A DNA stretch of 15,662 nucleotides, from NCBI GenBank assembly GCA_025454075.1, contig JALOPD010000134.1:1-15662 (forward strand), written 5' to 3'. A model generated the notes under the pieces. The model searched no databases. It was not told the origin of the DNA and saw only the letters and a program-made list of their open reading frames with translations. This DNA is from Desulfobacterales bacterium (GTDB taxonomy: Bacteria; Desulfobacterota; Desulfobacteria; Desulfobacterales; UBA2174_A). Both the position numbers and the translations under genes were made by a program. This document shows positions 6,096-14,737 of this stretch, in pieces. Position 1 is the stretch's first letter. Every line of letters starts with the position of its first letter.

Positions 6096-6219
6096 GGCGG
6101 ATTCGTAACAAGTCCAAATTCAAGGCGCGCGAATCCCGCTGAGCGAGGCGTACTCCGGTACGCCGCAGCGAGCGCGGGATGAAGCGCAACGCAGAAGTTG
6201 GGCTTGTTACGAATCCGCC
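6096..6219. repeat. 124-bp imperfect palindrome, MITE/REP-like element between rplU and rpmA
   Basis: Perfect 17-bp terminal inverted repeats (GGCGGATTCGTAACAAG at 6096-6112; its complement at 6203-6219) enclose imperfectly complementary arms. The centre is GGCGTAC-TCCG-GTACGCC (6147-6164). The whole element could fold into one long hairpin of about 60 bp with mismatches. It encodes nothing. No clear target-site duplication is seen. The pattern resembles dispersed palindromic repeats I associate with deltaproteobacterial genomes; copy number cannot be judged from one window. Confidence 0.75.
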
Positions 6220-6235
6220 TTAGGAGTGAGGGAGT

Positions 6236-6493
6236 ATGGCACACAAGAAGGCAGCCGGCAGTTCCAGAAACGGCCGCGACAGCGCAGGGCAACGGCGCGG
6301 GGTCAAGATCTACGGCGGGCAGCTCGTCCGGGCGGGCAACATCATCGTGCGCCAGGTGGGCACCAAGTTCCACCCGGGCAACAACGTCGGGCTGGGCAAG
6401 GATTTCACCCTGTTCGCCAAGATCGACGGCATCGTCGCGTTTGAGCGCCAGGGGCGGTCGCGCCAGAAAGTAAGCGTCTACGCGCCAGAGTGA
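6236..6493 (+). CDS. rpmA: 50S ribosomal protein L27
   Basis: An 85-aa protein beginning [16 protein letters not shown], the classic mature L27 N-terminus that reaches the peptidyl-transferase centre, with no cleavable Firmicutes-type extension. The conserved core [22 protein letters not shown] and a typical C-terminus follow. The ATG at 6236 is preceded by AGGAG and GGGAG. The palindromic repeat ends only 16 bp upstream of the start codon, close enough for its hairpin to influence initiation. The stop overlaps the GTG start of obgE by 4 bp (GTGA, 6490-6493). Confidence 0.98.
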   Translation: MAHKKAAGSSRNGRDSAGQRRGVKIYGGQLVRAGNIIVRQVGTKFHPGNNVGLGKDFTLFAKIDGIVAFERQGRSRQKVSVYAPE

Positions 6494-7509
6494 AATTTAT
6501 TGACGAAGCGTCCATAACCGTTCAGTCCGGCGACGGCGGAAGCGGTTGTGTCAGTTTCCGCCGCGAAAAGTACGTGCCCCGGCCGGACGGCGGCGACGGC
6601 GGCAAGGGCGGCGATGTGATCCTGGTCGCCTCCGCGGAGCGCAGAACCCTCTACCCCTTCCGGTTCAAGCACGACTTTGCGGCCGAGCGGGGCGGCGGCG
6701 GCCAGGGCCGGCAGAAATCCGGCTGCAACGGAGCCGACCTCACCATTGAGGTGCCGCCCGGCACGATCGTGCGGGATGCCGATTCCGGCGAGATCATCAA
6801 GGATTTTTCCCGGCCCGGCGAATCCTTCCTCGCTGCCCGCGGCGGCCGCGGCGGCAAAGGCAACACCCACTTCAAGTCCTCCACGCACCGCGCACCGCGT
6901 TTTGCCCAGCCGGGCGAGCCCGGCGAGTTCAGGCATCTCAAACTCGAGCTCAAGCTCCTGGCCGACGTGGGCATCGTCGGCCTGCCCAACGCCGGCAAAT
7001 CCACGCTGATCAGCGTCATCTCCTCGGCCAAGCCCAAAATCGCCGACTACCCCTTCACGACCCTCGTCCCCAACCTGGGAGTGGTCAAGGCCGGCGACCG
7101 GGAACCCTTCGTGGTGGCCGACATTCCCGGTTTGATTGCCGGGGCGCATGCCGGCACGGGGCTGGGGATCCGTTTTCTGCGCCACGTCGAGCGCACCCGC
7201 ATTCTGGTGCACTTGATCGATGCCTCCGCCATCGATCCGGAAACGCCCCTGGCGGCCTTCGACACCATCAACGCCGAGATCGCCCTTTACAGCCGGTCGC
7301 TCGCCCGCAAGCCCCAGCTCATCGCTCTCAACAAGCTGGACATTCCCGGGACCGAGGAACGGGCCCGGGCTTTCAGGGCGGCCCTGAAAAAACGACAAAA
7401 AGTCCATCTCATTTCAGCTGCGACCGGCAAGGGCGTCGCCCTGCTTCTGTCCGACGTCGGCCGGCGTTTGGATGCGCTTCGCCATGAACCTCCGCCGGAT
7501 CCCGATTGA
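6490..7509 (+). CDS. obgE: Obg-family GTPase (ribosome assembly)
   Basis: A 339-aa essential GTPase acting in 50S subunit maturation and stress signalling. Residues 1-158 are the glycine-rich Obg domain ([29 protein letters not shown]). The G domain follows: G1 GLPNAGKS at 164-171, switch I DYPFTT at 186-191, G3 DIPG at 211-214, G4 NKLD at 281-284 and G5 SAATGKG near 309-315. The C-terminal OCT domain is absent, as in most proteobacterial Obg proteins. It starts with GTG overlapping the rpmA stop, so it is coupled to rpmA. Its 3' end overlaps the start of proB by about 26-38 bp. Confidence 0.97.
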   Translation: MKFIDEASITVQSGDGGSGCVSFRREKYVPRPDGGDGGKGGDVILVASAERRTLYPFRFKHDFAAERGGGGQGRQKSGCNGADLTIEVPPGTIVRDADSGEIIKDFSRPGESFLAARGGRGGKGNTHFKSSTHRAPRFAQPGEPGEFRHLKLELKLLADVGIVGLPNAGKSTLISVISSAKPKIADYPFTTLVPNLGVVKAGDREPFVVADIPGLIAGAHAGTGLGIRFLRHVERTRILVHLIDASAIDPETPLAAFDTINAEIALYSRSLARKPQLIALNKLDIPGTEERARAFRAALKKRQKVHLISAATGKGVALLLSDVGRRLDALRHEPPPDPD

Positions 7510-8632
7510 AAGTGTCCGCCGGGTCGTTGTCAAAGTGGGCAGCAATGTCCTGACCGCACCCGTCGGGCTGAACGTCAAAGTCATGCGCGAGCTGGCCCGC
7601 CAGATCGGCACGCTGATGGACCGGGGCCTCGAGATCATCCTGGTGTCCTCGGGCGCCATGGCCTCCGGGGTGAAAAAAATCGGGCTGGAGCGTAGGCCCG
7701 ATGAGCTCCCGCGTCGTCAGGCCGTGGCCGCCGTGGGCCAGGCCGGCCTCATCATGGAATACGAAAAGGTCTTCGAGCGGCACGGCCGCAAGGTCGCGCA
7801 GATCCTGCTGACGAGCGAGGACCTCACCAGCCGCAAGCGCTATCTCAACGCGCGCAACACCCTGAACACCCTTCTCGAATGGAAGATCGTGCCGATCATC
7901 AACGAAAACGACACGGTCTCGGTGGAGGAGATCAAGCTGGGGGACAACGACAACCTGGCGGCCATGATCTCGCTGTTGATGGACGCCGACCTGCTGATCA
8001 GTTTGAGCGACATCGACGGGCTGTTTACCAGGGACCCCCGTGCGCATGCCGACGCGCAGCTGATCCCGATGGTGGCCGCCATCACCAAGGGCACCGAAAA
8101 GGCCGCCGGCAGCATCCCCGGGCCGCTGGGGACCGGCGGCATGATGAGCAAGCTCGCCGCCGCCCGCAAAGTCAACTCCGCCGGGGTGCCCATGGTGATC
8201 GCCAAGGGGGACAAGCCGGACATCCTGACACGGCTTCTGGACGGAGAGCCGCACGGCACCTACTTTGCGCCCCGCCGGGAAAAGCTGACGCGGCGCAAAT
8301 GCTGGATCGCGTTCTCGCTCAAACCCAAGGGCAGCCTCACGGTCGACGCCGGCGCCAAGACCGCCCTCACCCGGCGCGGCAAAAGCCTGCTCGCCAGCGG
8401 GGTCGTCGCGGTCCAGGGCGAGTTTGCCGTCGGCGCGGCGGTGGAGTTCCTGGGCCCGGCCGGGGAGCCCCTCGGCGTCGGTCTCGTCAACTACAGCGCG
8501 GCCGACATCCGCCGGGTCATGGGTCTCAGGTCCCAGCACATCCGGCAGGTCCTGGGACACAAGTCCTACGACGAGGTGATCCACCGGGACAATCTTGTGA
8601 TCACCGCCTTGGATGAGATAAAGGATGAGTGA
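7472..8632 (+). CDS. proB: Glutamate 5-kinase (first step of proline synthesis)
   Basis: A 386-aa two-domain enzyme that phosphorylates glutamate with ATP to gamma-glutamyl phosphate. The amino-acid-kinase domain (about 15-260) shows [26 protein letters not shown], the substrate-loop GDNDNLAA and [14 protein letters not shown] domain (about 285-370) follows with [13 protein letters not shown] and [12 protein letters not shown]. The start is ambiguous: ATG 7472 or ATG 7484, both inside the end of obgE with no strong ribosome-binding site, implying coupling to obgE. The stop overlaps a GTG in front of proA. The pairing with proA makes a complete ProB-ProA channel; proC is not in the window. Confidence 0.96.
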   Translation: MRFAMNLRRIPIESVRRVVVKVGSNVLTAPVGLNVKVMRELARQIGTLMDRGLEIILVSSGAMASGVKKIGLERRPDELPRRQAVAAVGQAGLIMEYEKVFERHGRKVAQILLTSEDLTSRKRYLNARNTLNTLLEWKIVPIINENDTVSVEEIKLGDNDNLAAMISLLMDADLLISLSDIDGLFTRDPRAHADAQLIPMVAAITKGTEKAAGSIPGPLGTGGMMSKLAAARKVNSAGVPMVIAKGDKPDILTRLLDGEPHGTYFAPRREKLTRRKCWIAFSLKPKGSLTVDAGAKTALTRRGKSLLASGVVAVQGEFAVGAAVEFLGPAGEPLGVGLVNYSAADIRRVMGLRSQHIRQVLGHKSYDEVIHRDNLVITALDEIKDE

Positions 8633-8658
8633 CGGCCGGGAAGGAAGCGGCCCTGAAA

Positions 8659-9918
8659 ATGAACACGATCGAACAAACCATAGAGAAGATGGCCAAAGCC
8701 GCACGACAGGCGGCGAAAGCCATGGCCGGCTGCTCATCGCGGCAGAAGGCGTCCGTGCTGGAGCGCGTGGCCGAGGAGATCACCCGCAGGGCCGATGACC
8801 TCAAGGCGGAAAACCGCAAGGACCTTCAGGCGGCCAAGGCAAGCGGCCTTCCGGCGGCCATGATGGACCGGCTCACCCTCACGGACGCCGCCATCGCCGC
8901 CATGGCGCAGGGGCTGCGGGAGGTGGCGCAGCAGCCGGACCCCGTGGGCAGCACGGGCCCTGTCTGCACCCGACCCAACGGGCTGCAGGTGGCGCGCATG
9001 CGCATCCCGCTCGGGGTGATCGGCATCATCTACGAGTCGCGGCCGAACGTGACCGTGGATGCGGCCGGGCTGTGCCTGAAAGCCGGCAATGCGGTCATCC
9101 TGCGCGGCGGCTCCGAGGCGCTGCACTCCAACCGGGCGCTGGCGGCCGTGATCGGGGGGGTGCTGGCGGGCAGCGGGCTGCCCGAGGCCGCCGTCCAGGT
9201 GGTGCCGGTGAAGGACCGGGCGGCCGTGAACGCCCTGCTGCAGCAGGAGGAGCACATCGACCTCATCATCCCGCGCGGCGGCGAGGAGCTCATCCGCTTC
9301 GTGGTCGCGCACTCGCGGATCCCCGTGTTAAAGCACTACAAGGGGGTCTGCCACGTCTACGTGGACGAGGGCGCCGACCTCGCCATGGCCGAGGAGATCA
9401 GCTTCAATTCCAAGGTCCAGCGGCCGGGCGTGTGCAACGCCATGGAGACCCTGCTGGTCCACCGGTCGGAGGCCGAGCGATTCCTGCCGGCGATGGCCCG
9501 GCGCTTTGCCGCCGCCGGGGTCGAGTTGCGCGGCTGCCCCGAGTCGCAGCGGATCGTACCGGGGATCGTGCCCGCCACGGACGCGGACTGGCCGGCCGAA
9601 TTCTTGGACCTGATTCTGGCCGTGAAGGTGGTGGCGGACCTGGGCGAGGCCGTGGGCCACATTGCCGCCTTCGGGTCGAACCACACCGAGGCCATCGTCA
9701 CCCGCGATTACGAACGGGCGCGGTGCTTCGTGCGGGAGGTGGACTCCTCGGTGGTGCTGGTGAACGCCTCGACCCGCTTCAACGACGGCGGCCAGCTCGG
9801 CCTCGGGGCCGAAATCGGCATCAGCACCTCCAAGCTGCACGCCTACGGGCCCATGGGCGTCGAGGAGCTCACCACGACCAAGTTCGTGGTATACGGCAGC
9901 GGGCAGACCCGCGAATGA
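8659..9918 (+). CDS. proA: Gamma-glutamyl phosphate reductase (second step of proline synthesis)
   Basis: A 419-aa aldehyde-dehydrogenase-fold enzyme that reduces gamma-glutamyl phosphate to glutamate semialdehyde with NADPH. Visible motifs are [17 protein letters not shown], the cofactor-contacting [27 protein letters not shown], and the catalytic cysteine in [15 protein letters not shown]. The family ending [20 protein letters not shown] and LTTTKFVV is present. ATG 8659 gives the standard family length; an in-frame GTG at 8629, overlapping the proB stop and preceded by AAGG, would add ten residues and cannot be excluded. The stop overlaps the nadD start (ATGA, 9915-9918). Confidence 0.97.
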   Translation: MNTIEQTIEKMAKAARQAAKAMAGCSSRQKASVLERVAEEITRRADDLKAENRKDLQAAKASGLPAAMMDRLTLTDAAIAAMAQGLREVAQQPDPVGSTGPVCTRPNGLQVARMRIPLGVIGIIYESRPNVTVDAAGLCLKAGNAVILRGGSEALHSNRALAAVIGGVLAGSGLPEAAVQVVPVKDRAAVNALLQQEEHIDLIIPRGGEELIRFVVAHSRIPVLKHYKGVCHVYVDEGADLAMAEEISFNSKVQRPGVCNAMETLLVHRSEAERFLPAMARRFAAAGVELRGCPESQRIVPGIVPATDADWPAEFLDLILAVKVVADLGEAVGHIAAFGSNHTEAIVTRDYERARCFVREVDSSVVLVNASTRFNDGGQLGLGAEIGISTSKLHAYGPMGVEELTTTKFVVYGSGQTRE

Positions 9919-10580
9919 AAATCGGTTTGTTCGGCGGCACTTTCAATCCCATCCACTTCGGCCACCTGCGGGCGGCCCTGGAAGTCAGGGAGGGGTGCGG
10001 CCTGGATCGGGTCCTCCTCATCCCGGCCGCCGTGCCGCCGCACAAGGAAAGCGGTGCGCTGGCCGCCGCGGCCGACCGGCTGCGAATGATCGAACTGGCG
10101 GTGGAGGGCGAACCCGGTATTACGGTCTCGGATGTGGAGACCCGGCGCGCTGGGCCCTCCTTCACTGTCGACACGGTCCGCCATTTTCAACGCGAACTGC
10201 CGGCCGGTACAGATATTTTTTTGATCGTCGGGCTGGACGCCTTTCTGGAGATCGACACCTGGAAGTCGTTCCGGGAGTTGCTGGCGCTGGTCCCCGTGAT
10301 CGTGATCTCCCGGCCCGACGCCGCTCACCGCAGCGCCGGCTCCGAGCGTGAGGCGGTCGCGGACTTCATCCGCTCAAGGATTTCGCCGCCGCGCACGCTT
10401 TCAGGGGATTCGGTCGGTTTCAGCGCCGAAGGGGTCCGGGGCGTCACCCTTTTTCCGGTCACCGCCCTGGATGTTTCCAGCAGCCGGATCAGGGACCTGG
10501 CGGCCGCAGGCCGATCCATACGATTCTTGGTTCCCGAACCGGTGCGGCAGCACATCAACGCCAGAGGACTTTACTTATGA
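9915..10580 (+). CDS. nadD: Nicotinate-nucleotide adenylyltransferase (NAD synthesis)
   Basis: A 221-aa nucleotidyltransferase that adenylates nicotinic acid mononucleotide to deamido-NAD. It begins [18 protein letters not shown], the GGTFxPxHxGH ATP-binding signature; [17 protein letters not shown] and the C-terminal VSSSRIRDL (the SxxxIR motif) follow in the expected order. It overlaps proA upstream and rsfS downstream by 4 bp each (ATGA), so all three are translated in tandem. The pairing with rsfS is conserved in many bacteria. Confidence 0.96.
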   Translation: MKIGLFGGTFNPIHFGHLRAALEVREGCGLDRVLLIPAAVPPHKESGALAAAADRLRMIELAVEGEPGITVSDVETRRAGPSFTVDTVRHFQRELPAGTDIFLIVGLDAFLEIDTWKSFRELLALVPVIVISRPDAAHRSAGSEREAVADFIRSRISPPRTLSGDSVGFSAEGVRGVTLFPVTALDVSSSRIRDLAAAGRSIRFLVPEPVRQHINARGLYL

Positions 10581-10987
10581 CGGATGTCGTGGATGCCTCG
10601 TTGGATGTCTTTTTCAAGGCCGTTTTAGGCAAAAAAGCCGTCAACGTGGTGGCGCTCGACGTGCACGAGCTCACATCGATCGCCGACGTGTTCATCATCT
10701 GCAGCGGCCGCTCCAACCGCCAGGTGAGCGCCATTGCCGATCACGTCGTGCGCGAGCTGCGCAAGCAGAAGATCAAACCCCTGAGCGTGGAAGGCTCCGC
10801 CGAAGGCCAGTGGGTGCTGATAGACTACGGCTACGTTGTCATCCATGTGTTCTTCGAGTCGGTGCGCCAGTTCTACGACCTGGAAGGCCTGTGGAGCGAC
10901 GCCCGGCGGATCCCGGTTCCGGCGGCTCCGCCGAAAGCCAGAACCGCCGCCGGCCGCCGGCCGCAGCCGCCGAGCGGCGACGAATAG
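10577..10987 (+). CDS. rsfS: Ribosome silencing factor RsfS (Iojap)
   Basis: A 136-aa protein of the RsfS/Iojap family, which binds L14 and blocks subunit joining when nutrients are short. Hallmarks: ALDVHELTSIADVFIICSG near 27-45, NRQVSAIADHV, EGSAEGQWVLIDYGYVVIHVF and VRQFYDLEGLW (about 95-105). The last 25 residues are a Pro/Arg/Ala-rich tail beyond the usual domain. The start overlaps the nadD stop. It ends 13 bp before the next gene. In other bacteria rlmH often follows; here a different protein does. Confidence 0.95.
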   Translation: MTDVVDASLDVFFKAVLGKKAVNVVALDVHELTSIADVFIICSGRSNRQVSAIADHVVRELRKQKIKPLSVEGSAEGQWVLIDYGYVVIHVFFESVRQFYDLEGLWSDARRIPVPAAPPKARTAAGRRPQPPSGDE

Positions 10988-11000
10988 GGGCGCAGACGCC

Positions 11001-11549
11001 ATGGCCGCACCCCTCAAACCCTTCACGACTCTTGTCGATTTCGTCACCGGCCGGGAGGTGCCCAACATCGGCGCCGAGGAAAACCGGCAGGCCGTCGAAC
11101 GGCTTCTCGTGGAGCAGAAGGGCTACGACCGGGAGGAGATCGAGGTCGAGGTGCCGATCGAAATGGCCATTGCCGGGGAAATCTACCGTTCGGCCGTCGA
11201 CCTGGTCGTCAAAGCGGCCGGCCGGCGGGTGATGGCGTGCCGGTGCGCAGCAGGGTCCCTGGCTTCCTGCGAGCGCGAGATCCTGGCAGCCGCCCGCATT
11301 TTGGGCCGCTGCCAAATTCCGTTGGCCGTCGTCTCCGACGGGAGCTCCGCGGTGGTGCTCGACACCCTGAGCGGTCGCACGATCGGCGAGGGCCTGGAAG
11401 CGATTCCGGCCAAGGCGGACCTGCTCGCGCGGCTCGAACAGCTGCAGTTCAGCGACCTGCCCGGGGAGCGGCGTACGCGGGAGGAACTGATTTTCCGGAC
11501 CTATGACCGCGAGCGGGTCAACTCGGCCCGGCGGGTCGGGGAGCGTTGA
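11001..11549 (+). CDS. HsdR N-terminal-like (PD-(D/E)xK fold) protein
   Basis: A 182-aa protein similar in layout to the free-standing 'type I restriction enzyme R protein N-terminal domain' family (PF13588). The early stretch VPNIGAEENRQAVERLLVEQKGYDREEIEVEV, read in two parts (residues 20-35 and 36-52), resembles the helix-strand start of that fold. RSAVDLVV follows, with Asp67 in the catalytic-Asp position. Where an ExK would be expected (about 79-83) the sequence reads ACRCA, so catalysis looks lost or altered. AGGGG at 10986-10990 is a likely ribosome-binding site for ATG 11001. It closes the rplU operon, 13 bp after rsfS. No methylase or specificity subunit is nearby, so a restriction role is unlikely; the function is unknown. 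Confidence 0.7.
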   Translation: MAAPLKPFTTLVDFVTGREVPNIGAEENRQAVERLLVEQKGYDREEIEVEVPIEMAIAGEIYRSAVDLVVKAAGRRVMACRCAAGSLASCEREILAAARILGRCQIPLAVVSDGSSAVVLDTLSGRTIGEGLEAIPAKADLLARLEQLQFSDLPGERRTREELIFRTYDRERVNSARRVGER

Positions 11550-11574
11550 CAGTTCTCCCGGTTCAGGATAAACT
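11546..11574 (+). promoter_or_regulatory. Probable promoter of the DUF882 gene
   Basis: TTGACA (11546-11551, overlapping the preceding stop codon), a 17-bp spacer, and TAAACT (11569-11574, four of six consensus positions). The start near 11581 would place GGGAGG (11585-11590) at the very front of the leader, favouring the TTG at 11603 as start codon. Confidence 0.5.
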
Positions 11575-11602
11575 GAAACATTATGGGAGGTTGAAGCGCG
11601 TT

Positions 11603-12190
11603 TTGTCGATTGCCGAGCGACCCACGGACTGCTGCTCAGCCGCTGCGCCCATCCATCGCCGCCGGTTTCTGCGATGGGGGTTGCTGGCGGCTTCCGCATT
11701 TTTCCTGCCGCGCCAGGCGGGCGCCGCTGCCCGGGAGGCGACTTCGCCCGAACGCCGTCTGGCCTTTTTCAACACCCACACGGGAGAATCCCTCGATGCC
11801 TGTTACTTTAAAACGGGATGCTACGACCCGAACGCTCTCAGGGCCATCAACCACATCCTGAGGGACCACCGCAGCGGCGAGGTCGGCCCCATCAACGAAC
11901 GCCTGCTGGACCTGCTGCACGCCCTTTCCCGCCGCTGTGAACATCCGCGCCCGTTTCACGTCATCTCCGGCTACCGCTCGCCCGAGACCAACGCCGCCCT
12001 TCACCGCGGCAACCGCGGTGTGGCGGCCCAAAGCCTGCATGTCCACGGTAAGGCGATCGACATCCGCGTGCCCGGCATCCAGACTTGCGAGTTGAAGGGT
12101 CTCGCCCTGTCGCTCGCGGCCGGCGGGGTCGGGTACTACCCCGCTTCCGACTTCGTGCACGTGGACATCGGCCGGGTGCGCTCCTGGTAG
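11603..12190 (+). CDS. Tat-exported DUF882 protein (M15-like peptidase fold)
   Basis: About 195 aa from the TTG at 11603; an in-frame TTG at 11546 overlapping the upstream stop would give 214 aa, and there is no in-frame ATG. The N-terminus carries a twin-arginine signal: HRRRFLRWG, then a hydrophobic core and AGAAA cleavage region. The mature part is a DUF882/peptidase M15_2 domain, with the zinc-ligand pattern SLHVHGKAIDIRV and the second histidine in FVHVDIGRVRSW, as in the D-Ala-D-Ala carboxypeptidase/VanX fold. It likely acts on peptidoglycan in the periplasm. In many proteobacteria DUF882 genes sit beside YcbB-type L,D-transpeptidases; here one lies convergent, only 16 bp away. Confidence 0.88.
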   Translation: MSIAERPTDCCSAAAPIHRRRFLRWGLLAASAFFLPRQAGAAAREATSPERRLAFFNTHTGESLDACYFKTGCYDPNALRAINHILRDHRSGEVGPINERLLDLLHALSRRCEHPRPFHVISGYRSPETNAALHRGNRGVAAQSLHVHGKAIDIRVPGIQTCELKGLALSLAAGGVGYYPASDFVHVDIGRVRSW

Positions 12191-12206
12191 AGCCGGGCGT
12201 GTTCCG

Positions 12207-13988
12207 CTATGGAATTCGAGGGGGTTTTTCCTTGAGCGCGCGGTCGAGAGCGGGATCCCGCTGGTAGATATCCTGCCAAAACAGAACCCTGCCTTCCGAA
12301 TCCACACCGGCGGTCATGTAGATCAGGTGCACGGGGATTTTCCGGGTCAGGCCGATCGTGCGGAGCTGTCCGGCATCGATGGCGGCGCTGAGGGCGTCGC
12401 GCGACCACCCGGGCGTATCTCTCAAAACATACTCGGCCAGGTCCAGGGGTTTTTCGATGCGGATGCACCCTGAGCTGAACCCGCGCATGCTGCGTTCGAA
12501 TAGCCTCTTGGAAGGGGTGTCGTGCAGGTAGACGTCGAATCGGTTCGGAAACATGAACTTGACGCGGCCCAGGTCGTTGTGGGGGCCGGGATCCTTCCTG
12601 AGCCTGTAGCGGAAGTTCTCGGCCGCCACCCGGCTCCAGTCGATGCTGCCCGGGTCGAGTTCTGCGGCATCCCTGCCCCAGCCTTCAAAGACGCGGATTT
12701 TCTCGCGGCTCAGGTAAGCGGGGTCCTTGCGGGCTTTCGGCAGGACGTCCTGAACGGCGATGCGGGTGGGGATGTTCCAATCCGGGTTTAGGACGATGTG
12801 GTCCATCAGACCGCTGAACACCGGTGTGCGGCGGTAGTGGCGCCCCGCCACCACGCGCATGCTCATCACGGCCTGCCCGTCCTCGATGACCGCCAGGCCG
12901 AACGCCGGCACATTGACCCGGATGTGGCGCAACCCCATATCGCGCGGGAGCCAGCGCCATCTTTCCATGTTCAACTCAATCTGGCGGGTGCGTTCCTGCA
13001 AGGACACGTTCAACGCCTGCAGGGTTTGCGGCCCCATCCGACCGTCGGCGTCCAGGCCGTGGCGCGCCTGAAACCGGCGCAGTCCTTCGAAAAGTTCGAG
13101 GTCCGCATCCGCGACCTCCTCCCCCTGCGTTTGCTGCAGGTCGCCTGACCGGCGCAAGCGTTCCCGCAGCCGATCGGCAACCTCCCCGGTTTGCCCCCTG
13201 TCCCAGGCGGCGTTTTCCGGCAGACGGGGCCATTCGCCGGCCGGCCCGAGGCCTTGATAGAGTTTCAGAGAGGTCTTTAGGGCGTTGTATTCGGGGTGAG
13301 GCGGGCGGAACCCATCGAGGGCCTCGCCGATGCGACCGGACTCGATCGCGCCCTGTAGGATGCCTGCGAGATCGACCTCCGGATTTATGCGGACCACCCA
13401 CTCGTTGGAGAAGGTTTCCGGGTTGACCCTTCCTGCCCGCAGGTGGGAGGCGAGCAGCAAAAAGGCATCCGTCATCAGGAAGTCAAGGTCCACGGACAGC
13501 GCCGAATCCGGCTGCCGGCCGGAGCCGTTTTCCAGGCGGGCTTTTTCCAGAAGCTGCCGGATCGTTTCCAGGTGGTAAGCGTGAGGGTCCAGCCCGTCCT
13601 CGCCGGCCGCTTCAATGCGGCGAACGAGCTCCTCGGCCGGCCCAAACGACCCATCCTCATCGCTCCACGCCGCCCGATACTCCCGCAGGGCATAGAATCG
13701 AGGCAGTTCGGCAATCCCGCAGACCAGCTCGCCTCGGCAGATCATGCGGTTTTCGGCCAGCGCGGCCGTGATTTTGGCCCGCATTATGGAGGCGAAGCCT
13801 TCGGGTTCCGCTACGCGCGCGCCCCCCCCCGGCGCCGGCACCAGGATGCTTGCAAAAAGCACCGCGGCAATGATCCATTGCCGCGGCCGGGGGATGAAGG
13901 AAAGGGGCAAAGGCCCATGGAGTGTGCGCCGGCAGCCCCGCGGTCCAGTCCGCAAGAGGAGGGTCATCCGCAAAACCTGTCTATGCAT
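12207..13988 (-). CDS. L,D-transpeptidase, YcbB/LdtD type
   Basis: A 593-aa periplasmic enzyme expected to make 3-3 cross-links between peptidoglycan stems. Order of parts: an N-terminal signal or anchor (hydrophobic 38-50), a scaffold domain (about 90-230), a peptidoglycan-binding domain (about 290-330, with LRRFQARHGLDADGRMGPQT), and the YkuD catalytic domain (about 355-560). The active site is visible as LHDTPSK (His489) and RGFSSGCIRIEKP with catalytic Cys508. The size and domain order match E. coli LdtD. ATG 13988 directly follows the stop of the upstream gene with no gap; ATG 13967 is an alternative. A run of nine G in the coding strand (13822-13830) falls near the signal cleavage region. 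Confidence 0.93.
   Translation of the reverse strand: MHRQVLRMTLLLRTGPRGCRRTLHGPLPLSFIPRPRQWIIAAVLFASILVPAPGGGARVAEPEGFASIMRAKITAALAENRMICRGELVCGIAELPRFYALREYRAAWSDEDGSFGPAEELVRRIEAAGEDGLDPHAYHLETIRQLLEKARLENGSGRQPDSALSVDLDFLMTDAFLLLASHLRAGRVNPETFSNEWVVRINPEVDLAGILQGAIESGRIGEALDGFRPPHPEYNALKTSLKLYQGLGPAGEWPRLPENAAWDRGQTGEVADRLRERLRRSGDLQQTQGEEVADADLELFEGLRRFQARHGLDADGRMGPQTLQALNVSLQERTRQIELNMERWRWLPRDMGLRHIRVNVPAFGLAVIEDGQAVMSMRVVAGRHYRRTPVFSGLMDHIVLNPDWNIPTRIAVQDVLPKARKDPAYLSREKIRVFEGWGRDAAELDPGSIDWSRVAAENFRYRLRKDPGPHNDLGRVKFMFPNRFDVYLHDTPSKRLFERSMRGFSSGCIRIEKPLDLAEYVLRDTPGWSRDALSAAIDAGQLRTIGLTRKIPVHLIYMTAGVDSEGRVLFWQDIYQRDPALDRALKEKPPRIP
13822..13830. repeat. Nine-base C/G homopolymer in the L,D-transpeptidase gene
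   Basis: A run of nine C on the forward strand (nine G in the coding strand) encodes the Gly-Gly-Gly at about residues 54-56, just after the hydrophobic segment and before the enzyme domains. It is flanked by GCGC repeats. A slip of one base would truncate the protein before every functional domain. Confidence 0.85.
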
Positions 13989-14666
13989 CTATTTGCCGGC
14001 CACTTCCTTGCCGCAATGCTTGCAAACGCTGGCCCGGCGCTTGATGATCTCGGCGCAGAAAGGGCACTCCCGGGTGAAATATCGCTCGTGGATCTTGGCG
14101 ATGGCCTCCTCGACTTTCTTATGAAGGATTTCATTGGGGAAACGCATGTTGCGCATCGGCTCGATGGCCTCGGACTCCCCGATGTCGCCGATCATCTCGG
14201 CTGCCTTGAGCCTCACCCGCGCCGGTTCGAGGGGGTCCTGCAGCAGCTGCACGATGGCGGGGCCGTCCTTGGTGGTGTAGTAGTCGGCCAGCAGGTTGAA
14301 CCCGCGCTTGATGGCTTCCTTGAGGTTTTCCTGCTCCGCCATGGCCTCATCGTCGACGATCTGCCCCCGCATGCCCATGTCGCTGAACACGGGGACGCAT
14401 TCGTACACATCGCTGCCCGGGTAGTTCATGCAGCGGTAGGAGGCCCGATGGGCGTAGGATTCCTCGATGTGTTTCCAGCCGGATCGGTACAACTCGCATT
14501 CGTCGTTGAAGCACACAAACAGATAGGGCGTGCCCCACCCCAGGCCGTCGCCGAAGCGCATCGGCGGCTCCTCCCACAAGCTCATCTCCACGCCGCAATG
14601 CGGGCACTTGGGCTTCGGCATGGTCATCACTTTTTCAAGAATTTCTTCACGGGTTTCAAATGTCAT
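13989..14666 (-). CDS. Zinc-ribbon protein with HEAT-like middle
   Basis: A 225-aa cytoplasmic protein. It begins with a four-cysteine zinc site: CPHCG at 21-25 and a second pair in FVCFNDECELY (Cys52, Cys57). It ends with another ribbon: CPFC at 201-204 and CKHCGKE at 215-221. The middle (about 110-195) is helical with repeats resembling HEAT units (DPLEPARVRLKAAEMIGDIG). The ATG at 14666 is chosen because GGGAGG lies 9 bp upstream; an ATG at 14699 has no such site. The gene abuts the L,D-transpeptidase start with no gap, so the two are one operon behind the promoter at 14709-14737. The function is unknown; the ribbon-HEAT-ribbon layout suggests an adaptor. Confidence 0.82.
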   Translation of the reverse strand: MTFETREEILEKVMTMPKPKCPHCGVEMSLWEEPPMRFGDGLGWGTPYLFVCFNDECELYRSGWKHIEESYAHRASYRCMNYPGSDVYECVPVFSDMGMRGQIVDDEAMAEQENLKEAIKRGFNLLADYYTTKDGPAIVQLLQDPLEPARVRLKAAEMIGDIGESEAIEPMRNMRFPNEILHKKVEEAIAKIHERYFTRECPFCAEIIKRRASVCKHCGKEVAGK

Positions 14667-14708
14667 TAAAATAGGCCTCCCATTGGTGTATGGCAGCATT
14701 TATCGACA

Positions 14709-14737
14709 AACATAAGCGCCGCGTTTTGTCTTGTCAA
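14709..14737 (-). promoter_or_regulatory. Sigma70-like promoter of the zinc-ribbon/L,D-transpeptidase operon
   Basis: Read on the reverse strand: TTGACA (14732-14737), a 17-bp spacer and TATGTT (14709-14714). Transcription would begin near 14702, giving a leader of about 36 nt that contains the GGGAGG ribosome-binding site and excludes the upstream ATG at 14699 as a useful start. Confidence 0.65.

Noticed and set aside
7409..8737. A 442-aa reverse ORF opposite proB
   Set aside because: Shadow frame in GC-rich DNA, rich in Arg, His, Gly and Asp, with no domain; the forward strand is unmistakably proB. Similar long reverse frames opposite obgE, proA and the HsdR-N-like gene were dropped for the same reason.
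9072..10580. A 502-aa frame that would fuse a protein to nadD
   Set aside because: The part before 9915 is an out-of-frame reading of proA; nadD starts at the ATGA overlap with its signature motif at once.
11001..12190. A restriction-modification or defence island suggested by the HsdR-N-like gene
   Set aside because: No methylase, specificity subunit, helicase motor or other defence gene is nearby; the gene sits in a housekeeping operon and lacks the ExK motif.
13443..14669. A 408-aa forward ORF opposite the L,D-transpeptidase and zinc-ribbon genes
   Set aside because: It is antisense to two well-supported genes, spans their junction and shows no motif.
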